Source: Schizophyllum amplum (taxonomy: Eukaryota; Basidiomycota; Agaricomycetes; Agaricales; Schizophyllaceae). From it: DNA of 64,000 bases. The stretch's first letter is position 1. Each line of letters begins with the position of its first letter. The stretch lies in NCBI GenBank assembly GCA_007026445.1, contig VDMD01000014.1, positions 372,001 to 436,000 of the forward strand, in the 5' to 3' direction. A program made the position numbers and the translations under genes. Below are positions 1 to 12,184 of the stretch, piece after piece. The notes beneath the pieces were generated by a model. The model had not been told where the DNA came from, did no database searches, and saw only the letters and a list, made by a program, of their open reading frames with translations.

Positions 1-2052
1 GCCTCGATCTGCACATCGAGGACGGCACATCTGCCCTGCTCCACCACCACAGACACGGCCTCAGTCAACATTACGTTCAAGTCGTCCAAAGAAGTATCAC
101 TCGCGACGCGTCGTCCCCATGCCACGTTGCCCGAGGCAGCCACGGCTATCTGCGAGTAGTCTGGGCATTCGGCCCCCATGCCGATGGAGAGGCGGTCGTT
201 GTGGCCTGGGAGCCGTAGCCTGCGGGATGCACTCCGAGCATGGATAGTTTGGGGGCCTGTGAGGATAGTGCGTGCGCATTAGTGAGCAAGGAAATTTACG
301 TTGTGATGGAAAGGACTGACCTGCCACCCGCCATTGTTGAGAATGACGGTCAAGTATGGCTGGGGAAAATATAGCATTAGATCGAATCCTCGCGAAGAAT
401 GCAAAGATTGCTGACCGTGTCATATCGTCGTGCCATCCAGTACGCTGCGCTCGGCGCGCCGAAGACGAACGAGCCGTCCCCAACGATCGCGACCACGATA
501 TCGAATGCGCAGTCTCGTCCCCGACACGGCTGCGACTGTCTTCCCGATATGCGCCCCCACCGCCGCGCCTAGCGCCCACCCAGGCTCGTGCCGCCCGACG
601 TGAAGTGGCTGCCTGGCACCTCCGGCCGCAGGTGCTCCCAGACCGCGGGGTAGTTCGTCACGCCCTCATTCAGCACAAGCGTCCGCTTCCCCGCGAGCGC
701 CTTACGCAGCCCGCCGAGCGCGTTCGCCGCAGTCAGTCGCTGCCCCACGCGGCCTCCTCCGCGTCCAGAGCCGCAACCCAGTCCGCGTGCACCTTCGCCT
801 TCCGCTTGCCGCGCGCGAGCACCCCTTCAGTGTGCAGGATCGGCTTCCCGACGTCGCGCGCGACCGTATCCAGCGCGCGCACTTCCGTAAAGATTTGCTC
901 TAGGGCCGACGCGGCGTCCGCCTTCGCGACGAGCTCCGCGTCGACGTGCCAGTAGCCGACGTTCGTGTTGAGCGGGTCCGCGCTGTTGAGCACGAACACG
1001 CGCGCGCTGGCAGACGGCGCCTCATTCGCGGGCACCCACGCGATATCGGCGTCGAGCACGAGGATGACGTCCGCGCGGCGCAGCAGCGGCGAGTGCGTGC
1101 CGGGCTGGAGGTATGTGAGCTTGCAGAAGTAGGGGTGCGAGAAGGGCGTGTTGACGACCGCGGGGCACGTGGCGACGATGGGGAGCGCGAGGAGCATGGA
1201 GAGCGCGAGGAGGGAGTCGACGGCGGCGGGGTTGCGGCCGAGGTGGGAGGTGATGATGAGGGGGTGGCGCGCGCTGGAGAGGGCCTGGGCGATGCGTTTG
1301 GCGGCGGATTCGGAGAGCGCGGCGGGCTCTATTATGGGCCATTTGAGCATGCCGGAGGGTTCGGGGATGTCGGTGATTTCTTCCTCCATGATCTCGCGAC
1401 GGCCCAGAGGTAGACGGGGCCTTGGGGCTCGCTCATGATCTGGAGGTATAAGCGATGGTCGGATGTGGAATATGAACGCACATTTGCAAGGCTCGACGAC
1501 CATCTGCGAGACGTGCTTGCTGCTGCTGATCTGCGCTGTGAAGCGCATGTACTGCCGAACGATGGCTGGCTGATCGTGGATATCTGGGTCGAGGTCAGAA
1601 CGCGTGCGCGTGTCACGACTGTACGCACCCTGGGTATACATGTTCCACTCATTCCTTCCCCCTCTGATGTCCTGATCGACAGTGGATGGAGATGCACCCG
1701 CATATATGAGTACCGGAGTGCGGCTCTTGTCCGCGTTATGTACGGCTCCTGCGAGGCCTATAGATGGTCAGTGGGTGTCAATGCAAGGACGATCGTTGGT
1801 ACGCACCTGGGTTCCCACATCGGTATGCACGATAACAGCGCGGGCCTCCCAGAAGCCTGGCCGTAACCCTGAGCAGCGCTCAGCGCATTCATCTCGCTCG
1901 GCACGTCACGACTTCCACGGAAGTCTGTCCCTCTCGACCTGTTGCCGCTCGAGCTCTTCCAATAGCCTGGATGGTCGGAGCCCCAGTTGACGAAGGCGTG
2001 CGTTATGCCGCATTCTGCAGCGTTCTGAGGAAGAGGTGGAGGTGGTATACAT
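1..2052 (-). CDS. Thiamine-diphosphate enzyme, acetolactate-synthase-like, 3' end outside window, several frame breaks
   Basis: The reverse strand encodes, in order, a PYR-type N-terminus (MYTTST, then FVNWGSDHP), the PSEMNALSAAQGY segment, GPVYLWA(R)REIMEEE before the central domain, the central domain (SSARHPLIITSHLGRN), and a C-terminal ThDP-binding domain with GDGSFVFGAP near 470-482 and LNNGGWQ near 330-348 (the GDG...NN cofactor/Mg motif). The family carries out ThDP-dependent C-C bond chemistry on 2-keto acids; the substrate cannot be read here. The start was chosen at the ATG of MYTTST (2050-2052). Consensus introns lie near 1440-1480, 1590-1625, 240-300 and 365-415. The frame is lost by single bases several times, for example TGGGCCGTCGC near 1400 where one more C restores WARRE, and again near 585 and 205. 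Either a recent pseudogene or uncorrected read errors. The family is secure; the coding state is not. Confidence 0.8.
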
Positions 2053-3611
2053 GAGTGAAGTGTCTAGGAGGACGGGGCGTCGCCGCCGTGCTAGGCCGCT
2101 CAGTGAACGTCCGTCTCCACAGTATCGAGGCTTGTGACCTTCGTACTCCATGCCTCGAGACATCATTGGCGCAAGAACGGAGCCTCAGCAGACCTTGCTC
2201 GGATCAAGTCCATGCTGGCTCGAGCACCACTGTAGAGGGGAGAAATGGATACACGATGAAGGTAGAAAGGCGAGTAGGGCTGAAAGCTGAGGGCACAGTC
2301 TGTGAGAACGTCGGGCCGACGACGGGCATCGCGCCACCACCGTCAGGTGAGGTCACATGGATGTTCGACTTCGCGTACAGTACGCGGGCTAAGACGTGGC
2401 TGAGGTGACTGCGCGAATGGCCTCACAGCTACGGGAACAAGATCGAGATGAGCAGAGAATTTGGGTACAAGGAAAGACGATCTACTCACTCGTCTATGTA
2501 CGAGCCGCTGGTTTTGGCTACCCTCTCAACGCTTTCAGCTCATATTAAGGAACGACACTGGACTTAGACGCGTTTACTCAAAACCGTTTAGCATTGCCCA
2601 GAGAATTTAGCCGAAGGTTGTGCATTGTGGTGGACAAGAGTCAAAACTCACCAGTCATAGGCGCCCGTGGTCACGCTCGAGATGGATGTCAATGTGAGAT
2701 ATTCTCCCACGTTCACAGGTGTCTTTCCTTTTCCAACGTTAACGCCTTTCGTCTCGGATGGGCGTCAACAGGCGTCAACCATGCCAAGCGGCTCCAGCGC
2801 AAGTGGGCTTGAAGTGGGTGCAGCTTGTCCTCGATGATTCAGCTGGCAAAGGTTTGTAAGGCGCTCCTTAGGCTTCAACGCAAGAGGGTCTGATCTTGGC
2901 AAGGCAGTACAGCGAATGAAAGCTGGAACGTTCTGGCGATGAATCATGATGACTGGCGCGCTGAGCTCCTTGAGGCGCTCTCTATTTCCGGGCCCCCGGT
3001 AACCGTATACTTACTACTCAGCGTTCGAGACGAAAGGTGAACGCGACGTGTGTGCGGCGATCCGGGGATTCTTGTCAGGACAGCTTGGGGACGGCTGCGT
3101 GCCCAACAGCCAGCCAGGGCGACCATCGCGTTCCCGGACGTTCATGATGCGTTTATCGATGTGACGATGGCATGCTTGAAGGCGCGCCCTCGGGCCTCGG
3201 AAACGTTCCGATGTTTTCAGAGTCAAAAGTTAACGGGGCGATGACTGGGCAAGACGCGTAATCTGGTAAGGCGGGTAGGATGGGACCGGCTGGATACTGG
3301 CGAGGGCTTCGGCTGTTGTGCTGCTATCCGCGCCCCCGCCGCCGACACGCACCCTCCGCGTCCTCTGCGCGCCGTCGCGTCGCTTTCATCTCACGTGCCG
3401 CTTGGCCAGCTGTCAGCGGCATCGCGTCAAGGACTAATCTCGCTTACCCGATGTTCACTGATCGTCTCAGTTTTTGTAGACATGACGCGTTCGCTGGAAC
3501 AACGGCGCCCGGATACAGCTAACCGCCACCTCCAAGTTGCCCCCTTTTCCGATTCATAAAGGCGGGAGCGTCAGGGGAAACACCGCAGAACATCCTATCC
3601 CTCCCCCCACC
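2053..3611. other. Intergenic region
   Basis: No ORF here shows recognisable homology, and none has convincing splice structure. It lies between two divergently oriented genes, so it presumably holds both promoters. A weak TATA-like stretch (ATTCATAAAGG, about 3553) precedes the transporter ATG. I see nothing else I can support. Confidence 0.5.
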
Positions 3612-6600
3612 ATGTCCTTCTCCGCGACGGCAGCCCCTGTGGCCGCCCAACACGGTGACATACATCACGGGAACAGCCATCATGACAATGTCGACTTTGG
3701 TCGCTTCGACCCCCATGGCGTCGCTGAACTTCGCCGGACTCTCAGCAGGGCGTCTGCCTCTGGCATCCATCCCAATGATCTCACATTGAATGATCTCGGC
3801 CCTGGCGAGCGCGCGTCCAAGGCGGAGTCCGTTACCGTATCCGAGACCACCCTGCCCAACGAGAGCACCACAGACAACGCTAAGAAGACCGACGAGGACG
3901 GGTTTGACTTTGAGAAGACATTGCGGGAGATTGTGGCAAGGTGCGACGCTCGCGATGATCGCATACCGTACAGCGAGCTGATGATCCCTCAGGCGAGCAG
4001 ACGCTGACATCGAGTCGCGCGAGCTAGGCGTCGTCTTTGAAGATCTGTCTGTCACTGGTGTCGGGTCCGCGGCGGCGTACCAGCCTACGCTGGGCTCGAT
4101 GTTCAACCCCGTCGACATTGTACGAGGCATTCAGGGCATTCGCCACCCTGCCACCCGTCAAATTCTATCAGGCTTCGAAGGCGTTGTCCGCCCGGGGGAA
4201 ATGCTATGTGCGTGCAGGCGATCTATTCTACAAATCATAATTACTCATCTCTCCCAGTGGTCCTTGGTCGTCCAGGCGCAGGGTGCTCCACCTTCCTGAA
4301 GACCATCGCCAATCAGCGGGACGAGTACCACTCGATCGACGGTCAGGTCGACTACGACTCCCTCTCCCCTGCAGAGATCGCCAAGCACTACCGCGGCGAC
4401 GTCCTCTACTGCCCTGAGGACGATGTCCATTTTCCCACCCTCACCGTCGAGCAGACGCTCAAGTTCGCTGCGTACTGCCGCGCGCCGCGGGATCACCACC
4501 GCTTGGGTCACTCGCGCGAGTCTTACGAGGACGTCGTAACGGACGTCCTGCTGACTCTCTTCGGCCTGCAACACACCGCCACACGAAGGTCGGCGACAAC
4601 ATGATTCGCGGTGTGTCTGGAGGTCAGAAGAAGCGCGTATCTATCTGCGAGGTGATGGCCGCGCGTGCTGCAATCGGTTGCTGGGATAAGTAGTGGTTTT
4701 CATAACGTGATTTGGTGACCGTACTCAATGTTCTATTAGCTCTACCCGAGGTCTTGACGCATCGACTGCTTTGGAGTTCGTCCAGGCTCTGCGTATCGCC
4801 ACCGACGTCTCCCGCATGTCGACCGTTGTTGCGCTCTACCAGGCCGGCGAGTCCCTCTACCGCCTCTTCGACAAGGTGGCCGTCATCAACGAGGGCCGCC
4901 TCGCCTACTACGGCCCCGCCGACCAGGCGCGTACCTACTTCAACGACATGGGCTACACGCCTATTACGCCGCGTCAGACCACCGCCGACTTCCTCGTCTC
5001 CGTTACGGACCCCGCCGGCCGCGTCCTCCGCGACGGCGTCGACCCGGCGAGCGTGCCGCGCACTGCGGACGATTTGCGGTCGCGTTCAAGAAGAGTGCGG
5101 CCGGGCAGGCGAACCGGGATGACATAGTGCAGTACAGGGCCGAGTTCGTTGGCCAGCCGGAGCGCGCGGCGCGGTACAGGGATATTGTGCGCGACGAGCA
5201 CGCGGAACACACGCGCCGCGACTCGCCTTACCTGATCTCGATCCCGATGCAAACGCGCGCGGTCATGCTGCGGCGTGTGCAGATGACGATGGGCAATTTC
5301 CTCGCGACGGGGATCAACATATTGTTAGTTCTCAAAACTCCTCGAATTTATATGCCCTTGTGCTGATCTGCCATTTTAGCACATTCGTTTTCCAGGGTCT
5401 CATCATGGGCTCAGTCTATCTTTTGGCGCCCGCCACTACTAGCGCGTACTTCTCCCGCACCGGTGTCTTGTTCTTCGCGTTGCTTTTCTCTGCGCTCGTC
5501 ACTATGGCGGAGATTCCCTCTCTGTTCACGCAGCGTCCGATTATCCTGCGGCACCGGAACTGGGGCTTCTACCACCCCTTCATCGACGCGCTTGCCTTGT
5601 TCCTTGTGGACATTCCGATCACGTTCTTGAATTGCACCGTTTGGGGCGTCATCCTCTACTTCATGGTCGGCTTGCAGACAAGTGCGGCACAGTTCTTCAT
5701 CTTCTTCCTATTCTTGTTTGTGAGCACAATCACGATGAAGAGTTGGTTCCGTGCCCTGGCAGCAGCTTTCTCTGCAGAAGGTGAGCGTCATGACATTTGT
5801 GGCGTACAGGTTTCTGACGGACGTTCAGCGTCGGCCCAGTCCTTCGCTGGTATCTCGATCTTGGTGTTTTCTATCTACACCGGTTACACGATTCCTCGGC
5901 CGTCCATGATCGGTGCGCTCAAGTGGCTCACTTGGATCAACGTAAGTTCTCTCACCGATATGTCACTGGCCTTGTGTTGAAGCGATCTTTTTCCAGCCCT
6001 TGCGTTATGCGTACGAGTCGATCGTCACGAACGAGTTCCGCACGCTCGACGGCGAGTGCTCGCTTCTAGTGCCGCAGGGGCCTGGCTACGAGAACGTCAG
6101 CCTTGACAATCAGGTGTGCACGGCCGTCGGTTCCGTCCCCGGACAGACCCTCGTCAACGGCGCGACGTATCTCCAACTCTCCTACGGTTACACCTACGCC
6201 AACACCTGGCGCAACTTCGGCATCCTCATCGCGTTCGGCGTCGCGTTCACCTCCGCGTACTTCATCTTCACCGAGATCAACACACGCACGAACGCGGCGA
6301 GCTCGGTGACGCTGTTCAAGCGCGGCTCGAAGGCGGCGAAGCAGCTTGTGGAGACGAGCCCGGCGGATGAGGAGAAGTCTGCCGCGACCAGCCTGTAGCG
6401 GGCGGGAAGGAGATGGCTCCGGAGACCGAGGAGGCGCTGGCGGAGACGCCGGCGATGACGGACATCTTCTCGTTCCACCACATCCACTACACGGTTCCTA
6501 TTCCCGGCGAAGATGACAGGCAGCTGCTGCACGACGTCTCTGGCTTCGTGGCACCGGGCAAGCTGACGGCGCTTATGGGCGAATCTGGCGCAGGCAAGAC

Positions 6601-8724
6601 CACGCTGCTCAACGTTCTAGCCGAGCGGGTCGACACGGGTGTCATCACGGGCGACCGCTTCGTCAACGGGCAGGCGCTGCCGCAGGACTTCCAGGCGCAG
6701 ACGTACGTGCCTGTGGTTCTATCTTAGGCCTCGATGACTGATGTTCATTTATAGTGGGTACTGTCAGCAGCTTGACACGCACTTGCCGAGTTCGACCGTC
6801 CGGGAGGCGCTGCTCTTTCCGCTCGTCTTCGTCAGCCTGCTTCGGTTCCGGATGTGGAGAAGGTGACATAGTGAGTGATCATGATGACTGGGATGGGTCG
6901 GCGGCATTGACGAGATATTTCAGTGTCGACCAATGTCTCAAGATCTGTGGCCTCGATGAGTACCGTGATGCGGCGATTGGCACGTGCAACGTGGAGATCA
7001 AGAAACGGACGACCATCGGCGTGGAGCTTGCTGCCAAGGTATGCTGTAGCCTCCTTCTCCTTTCACGGTTCTGACCGAACGTTCTCTTGCAGCCCCGTCT
7101 CTTGCTCTTCCTCGATGAACCAACGTCTGGCCTCGATCGCAGAGCGCGTGGAGTATCATGATCTTCCTCCGCAACCTCGCCGACCACGGTCAAGCCATCC
7201 TGTGCACGATCCACCAGCCGTCCGCGGAGCTCTTCCAGGTGTTCGATCGCCTCCTGCTGCTCCGCAAGGGGGGTGAGACGGTCTACTTTGGCGACATCGG
7301 ACAACATGCGCGCACCATGATCGGCTACTTCGAACGTAACGGCTCCCGGCTTGCGCACCAGACGAGAACCCCGCCGAGTTCATGCTCGACGTGATCGGCG
7401 CTGGTGCGACCGCGACCGCGGAGCAGAATTGGTACGACGTCTGGTCGCGCTCGCAGGAGGCGGAGAAGCTGCAGCAGGAGATCGCCCGCGTCCACGAGGA
7501 GGGCCGCAGTCGAGGTGTGGTCGAGATGTCGCGCAAGTCGGAGTACGCGACCAGCTGGGCGTATCAGGTGTCACAACTCGCGCATCGCGACTTCGCCGAC
7601 CATTGGCGCGACCCGACGTACCTGTTCGCGAAGCTCATCCTGAACATCGTCGGCGGCCTCTTCATCGGCTTCACGTTCTTCCAGGCCGTCAGCACGCAGC
7701 AGGGCACGCAGAACAAGGTCTTCGCGCTGTTCATGGCGTCGATTCTTAGGTTGGTGGCTCATTTTTTCTGTGCTGCTGTTGTCTTACACCGTTCCAGTGT
7801 ACCGCTTGTTGGCCAGATCCAGGTGCCCTTCCTCAACACGCGCACTATCTTCGAGATCAGGGAGCGCCCGAGCCGCATGTTCAGCTGGTCGGCTCTCGTC
7901 ACCGCGCAGATCATCGCGGAGGTCCCTTGGAACATTCTGGGCTCTGGCATCTTCTTCCTTTGCTGGTTCTGGACTGTCGGCTTGCCAACGATCGCGCGGG
8001 GTACACCTATCTTATGCTCGGCCTTGTCTTCCCCTTCTACTACACGACGATCGGCATGGCCGTCGCGGCCATGGCTCCCAATGCGGAGATCGCGAACATC
8101 CTGTTCAGCTTGATATTCTCTTTCGTGCTTACCTTGTGCGTTTGGTTTCCTTCGTTCCTCTTGACCATTTTCTGACTCCGTTGTAGCGATGGTGTCGTGC
8201 AGCCGTTCGCTCAGCTCGGCTGGTGGAAGTGGATGTATCACCTGTCGCCGTACACGTATCTCATCGAGGGTCTCATCGGTCAGGGTAAGTCGCACACCTA
8301 CCTCTTGTTTTTGACCCGATTCTAATCATTGTTTCCAGCTGCGGCCACAACGAGATCACCTGTGCCGATATTGAGTACGTTACGCTCACGCCGCCGGGTG
8401 GCCAGACATGCGCGAACTACTTGCAACCGTACATCGAGATGGCGGGCGGCTATGTCACGAATGGCGATGCGACGTCCGATTGCCAGTTCTGCGCTGTCCG
8501 TACGACGGACCAATTCCTGAACATGTCCTTCAACATCTACTACGAGAACCACTGGCGCGACTTTGGCATCATGGTCGCCTTCGTGGTGTTCAATGTGCGT
8601 ACCCTCACCTACCTGCTGCAATGCGCCGTGCTGACGCACCCTACAGGTGTTCCTCATCTTCGCCTTCACGTGGCTCTTCCGCATGCGCACTACGACCCTC
8701 GCGTCCCTCTTTAAGAGGAAGTAG
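3612..8724 (+). CDS. Full-size PDR-type (ABCG) ABC transporter, frame broken by single-base deletions
   Basis: ATP-driven plasma-membrane exporter of the fungal pleiotropic drug resistance family, architecture (NBD-TMD)x2, roughly 1,450 residues after splicing. NBD1 has the fungal degenerate Walker [14 protein letters not shown] (about 4270), signature [10 protein letters not shown] (about 4612) and Walker [14 protein letters not shown] formed across an intron (GTAGTG...TTAG, about 4689-4740). TMD1 covers about 5390-6390. NBD2 has Walker [15 protein letters not shown] (about 6580), the atypical signature region [17 protein letters not shown] and Walker [13 protein letters not shown] (about 7100). 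TMD2 runs to the stop, ending LASLFKRK. The start is the ATG in the CCACCATG context. Frame losses fit missing homopolymer bases: HT(R)HTKVGDN near 4575 (CCC read as CC), [11 protein letters not shown] near 5068, and others near 4003 and 7140. The NBD asymmetry (canonical second site, degenerate first) is normal for PDR proteins. The substrate cannot be predicted. Confidence 0.9.
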
Positions 8725-9182
8725 ACGCGCGAGTAGACATGGACTAGACGTTAGACATCATTCATCATGACTAGAGGCGAAGAATGTTCGAAGGACAATG
8801 CCAGCAGCGGCAGCAGTCACACTACATACACCCTAGAATCTACCTTCCATCCCCGCGATAATTTTTGTTGGTTCGGTACAGCACAGGACTCGGTCAGGCA
8901 TTCGGTTTGGTTCCAACATTGTACTACTACTATATGGGCGCGATTCCTTCTATATTTTGTAGGTTAGATCTGGGTACCTATCTATTATCCATCAGCTACC
9001 TGGCCTTAGGGTCGCATATCTGCACGTACAGATATCAAACTATCCTATAATACATCTTGCCTTTGAGCATTGCTCGTGTCGCGGGTGCGATCCTGCTCAG
9101 CCGGATAGGAAAGGTCAGGTAGATTCTGCGCGTCGTTCAGTGATACGGCAGCAGCGCCTTGCAGCGAATTTTTGGGGAGTCT
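8725..9182. other. Convergent intergenic region
   Basis: About 460 bp between the stop codons of the transporter (plus) and the F-box gene (minus). It is AT-richer than the flanks, with polyadenylation-like stretches such as CTATCCTATAATACATC near 9040-9056. No ORF or RNA gene can be supported. Confidence 0.5.
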
Positions 9183-10346
9183 TTACTGACCTCCCATCCA
9201 GGCCAGATCGACTTCCTCGACCCAGGAGTTGCAGTTGAACATAGAAAGCGTGCCGTCCGCGGTGCTCTCCCACTCGCCGTCGTGGTACGTCCACATCCAC
9301 TTCCCCTGGGGGACCCAGACGGTGACCATCCGCAGCGAGGTGGCGTATATCTTCAGCTGCGAGACGATCCCGCGCAGGAGGTGGTGCGACGCGGGCTGCG
9401 GACGCCAGCGACTGATGTCGACCTGGAGGTGCCGCAAATCGTGGAAGCGGGATAGCGACTCGAAGAATCGGACCCGCTGGGCTGTAGTCAGTCGCTGCTG
9501 TTCTGATATACATGAAAAGGGCGGTGCACGCACGTTTACGATTGGCAAGGGGAATGTGCCGACGTACTGCAGGTCGGGGAAGGTACGCGAGATGGCGTCG
9601 AGCGCGCTGTCTTCGCTCGGGTCGAGGGGCAACATGCGCAGGCTGCGTAACGTGGGCCGGAGAGCCTCGAGCTGCGGGATGTAGTACGCCGCGGTCGACG
9701 AGGTCGCGCTGTCGAGGCGCATGTAAAGATGGCGCAGGTGCGGCGCGGCGCCCTCCGCGAGCTCGACCGCGCTCGTGAGCGGGCCAGAAAAGGTGTGCAG
9801 CTTGGGCCAGCAGTTCTGCGGGATCGGCAGCGACCCGCGCTCGTCGTCGGTGTTTTCGTAGACGTGCAGGGAGAGGAGCGCGCGGTGGGCGGCGAGGAAG
9901 CGTATGAGGCTGTCGCTCCACGCGAGGCGGACGGTGCAGCGCTCGAGGTGGAAGGGGAAGACGGGCTCGATGGGAGGGAGCACGTCGAGCATGGGCTCGT
10001 AGAGGAATAGGTTGACGAGGTGCGGCATGTGCATGAGGGAGCCCAGGATGGAGTCCCAGTAGGGCCCGCTGCATTCGTCGAGAAGCTGCTGGCTCATGCG
10101 GTATTGCGTAGGTGAGAGGATGCGGAATTCGAGGATCATTTTACCCAGTTCTGTGTTTCCGCGTATGCGGTCGGCGAACACGATAGTTTGGTTGATGTTT
10201 GATAGATTGATGATGCGGTATAGCACTGGTCTTGCGGCGCGCTCGAAGGCCTTTGAGGTGAGGCAGAGGGATTTTAGGTCACCGGTGGCATTCGCGCTGA
10301 GAAACGCCACGATCCTCTTGCACACTTCCGGAGATGGGTTCACCAT
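9183..10346 (-). CDS. F-box / leucine-rich-repeat-like protein
   Basis: The start MVNPSPEVCKRIVAFLSANA and the following LKSLCLTSKAFERAARPVLYR match the degenerate F-box/'CLTSKAF' opening common in Agaricomycete F-box proteins. The rest is irregular LxxLxL repeats (LRHLYMRL, LRSLRMLPL, LRHLQVDI) as in FBXL-type substrate-binding regions. The likely role is substrate recognition by an SCF ubiquitin ligase (family knowledge). One 57-nt intron at 9477-9533 (GTGCGT donor, CTGACT branch, CCCAG acceptor) is in frame and removes 19 residues, leaving about 368 aa. No frame breaks. It is divergent from the EB1 gene, with 244 bp between start codons. These proteins are numerous and fast evolving, so no target can be proposed. 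Confidence 0.8.
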   Translation of the reverse strand: MVNPSPEVCKRIVAFLSANATGDLKSLCLTSKAFERAARPVLYRIINLSNINQTIVFADRIRGNTELGKMILEFRILSPTQYRMSQQLLDECSGPYWDSILGSLMHMPHLVNLFLYEPMLDVLPPIEPVFPFHLERCTVRLAWSDSLIRFLAAHRALLSLHVYENTDDERGSLPIPQNCWPKLHTFSGPLTSAVELAEGAAPHLRHLYMRLDSATSSTAAYYIPQLEALRPTLRSLRMLPLDPSEDSALDAISRTFPDLQYVGTFPLPIVNVRAPPFSCISEQQRLTTAQRVRFFESLSRFHDLRHLQVDISRWRPQPASHHLLRGIVSQLKIYATSLRMVTVWVPQGKWMWTYHDGEWESTADGTLSMFNCNSWVEEVDLAWMGGQ

Positions 10347-10590
10347 AGTCGCTGCGAAGTGTGTTAAAATTCATCACCTTCAAGGAAGAGTTACCATCGT
10401 TACATTTCAAGTCAGAAATGCACTAAGCGCCTGCCCGAGTGGTTAGGATATGTGGCGCAGGCGGTCGCTGAAAGACGACGAGATGACCGTGATGTTGAAA
10501 ACGCGTCGTGACGTTATGCGCGAATGTCACATCACATTCGCGTCTTCATCTCGATCCCGAACGTTCCTTTGCTTAGTACCCTCACTCGAA
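10347..10590. promoter_or_regulatory. Shared divergent promoter of F-box and EB1 genes
   Basis: A 244-bp intergenic region between opposite start codons, so it should contain both core promoters (inference). It contains a 7-bp inverted repeat, CGCCTGC...GCAGGCG (about 10431-10466), around a CCCGAGTGGTTAGGA stretch that resembles a tRNA A box. No complete tRNA can be folded. Confidence 0.45.
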
Positions 10591-11594
10591 ATGGCGTCCC
10601 GGACAGAACTTCTGCAATGGCTGAACGACCTCCTCGCCATCAACTATACCAAGGTCGAGCAGTGTGGCTCTGGCGCAGCCTACTGCCAGGTTATCGACTC
10701 TATATACGGTCAGCCCATCGCGTGTGCCGCGCGCGGTCCCCGCGAGTTCTGACGCCTGGCTTAGGTGACCTCCCAATGACCCGTGTCAAGATGAACGCCA
10801 AACACGAATACGAGTTTATCGCCAACTTCAAGGTCCTTCAGAATGCCTTCAAAGCAAAGAAGATCGACAAGGTTCGTGCAGGCCCACTTTACCCGCGCCC
10901 GCGCACTCATCGCTGTCGATGGCAGCCGATACTCGTGGAGAAGCTCGTGAAGTGCAAGATGCAGTGCGTGCTGTATCCTCCACTTCCGGCCGTTTCTCTG
11001 ATCCGCGTGCTGGCAGGGATAACCTTGAGTTCCTGCAATGGATCAAGCGCTTCTGGGACTCCAACTACGGCGGGCATCCTTATGACCCCGTCGCACGGCG
11101 GAAAGGCGTCGCTGCCGAGCCGCCTGCAACACTCGCTCCTCTCTCCAGTGCGCGCAGTGCCGGCGCCGTCAACAGCCGCGCAGGCGGCCGCACGCCTGTA
11201 GGCGGGCACAGAGCAGGTTCAGCCATGTCCAACGAGGCCGTACACCACATGCAAGAGCAACTGAAGGAGATGTCCTCCCATCTCGACGGCTTAGAGAAGG
11301 AGCGCGACTTTTATTTCGCGAAGGTGCGCTTGTAGTCGTACAATATTGATCGCCAGCCTGAACGCCCTCCCACCAGCTCCGGGATATCGAGATCCTCGTC
11401 CAGCAGCAGGTGGAAGAGCTGGAGAAGGTCGGTCAGACTGACGAAACCTTGGGCGAGATCCAAAAGATCCTCTACTCGACCGAGGTCAGCACGCCACCCC
11501 CATCCTAGCTTTCCGTCGCCACTCACCCTTGCAACAGGATGGCTTTGAAGTACCCGAGGAAGGTGCCGCCGTTGATGAAGAGGAAACGTTCTGA
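10591..11594 (+). CDS. EB1 / Mal3-type microtubule plus-end-tracking protein
   Basis: The N-terminal calponin-homology domain begins [15 protein letters not shown] and continues [33 protein letters not shown] and [17 protein letters not shown], the EB1 microtubule-binding signature. A Ser/Ala/Gly-rich linker follows, then a coiled coil ([35 protein letters not shown] in pieces) and an acidic tail ending EEETF. Five introns at 10709-10764, 10872-10925, 10964-11016, 11324-11376 and 11485-11537 leave 735 nt, exactly 245 codons including the stop. EB1 proteins bind growing microtubule ends and recruit CAP-Gly and SxIP partners. The length (244 aa) is usual for fungal Mal3/Bim1 homologues. No frame problems, which contrasts with the transporter upstream. 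Confidence 0.95.
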
Positions 11595-12184
11595 AGCGTG
11601 TAGCTCGCTTTTGGTTGTACAGTTAGTGCTTCTTTATATGGTCTGTTCCACCTACGCTATAATCGTATACATCTGTCCTTCTAATGTCTGTCGCTTCTTC
11701 ATGAAACTTCTTACGTGCGCGGCCAACAAGCGCGTGCCTTTCTTGTCTGTGTCTAGCCCGGCATGCGTGCAAGACCTGATGAGGGAGGAACTGCCTGCGC
11801 ACCTACGAATGCAGGTCGTCTAACCGCGCTGCGTTGGTCAAGTCTACAAGTGGGCCACCAGTCCTTATACATTTGAGCTACAACGCTGTGCGGAACGCGG
11901 TCGAAATCCAGCGGTGCTATTCATGGAAATGTACAGGTCTCCATCATATGGGGCACGGTTCTCGTCAGCGCATGTAGCACGTCCATCCGAGGAAGCGACT
12001 GTCACCGATACATCCGCGCACTCTGATATATCAGAACTGCTCATCAACCTGACCTGCGGGCCAATATTAGTTGATGATAGTCAAGGCTAAAAAACAAGGT
12101 CGTGCTCACCTCTCGTACGGCTGCATTCAGTCCCAATCGTGGAACCCGACGTACAATCGTAGAGAACAGCGACGCAGGCACCGC
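11595..12184. other. Convergent intergenic region after EB1
   Basis: Contains the EB1 3' untranslated region and the 3' side of the next gene. A 60-codon reverse-strand ORF at 11865-12047 starts with two Met codons but has no recognised motif or flanking coding exon. I do not call it a gene. Confidence 0.45.

Noticed and set aside
10428..10468. tRNA-like sequence (GCCTGCCCGAGTGGTTAGGA) between the F-box and EB1 genes
   Set aside because: It resembles a Ser/Leu tRNA A box, but no B box, anticodon arm or acceptor stem follows; at most a fragment.
11865..12047. 60-codon reverse-strand ORF between EB1 and the CCDC137-like gene
   Set aside because: No homology, no neighbouring exon, and it overlaps the likely 3' untranslated region of EB1.
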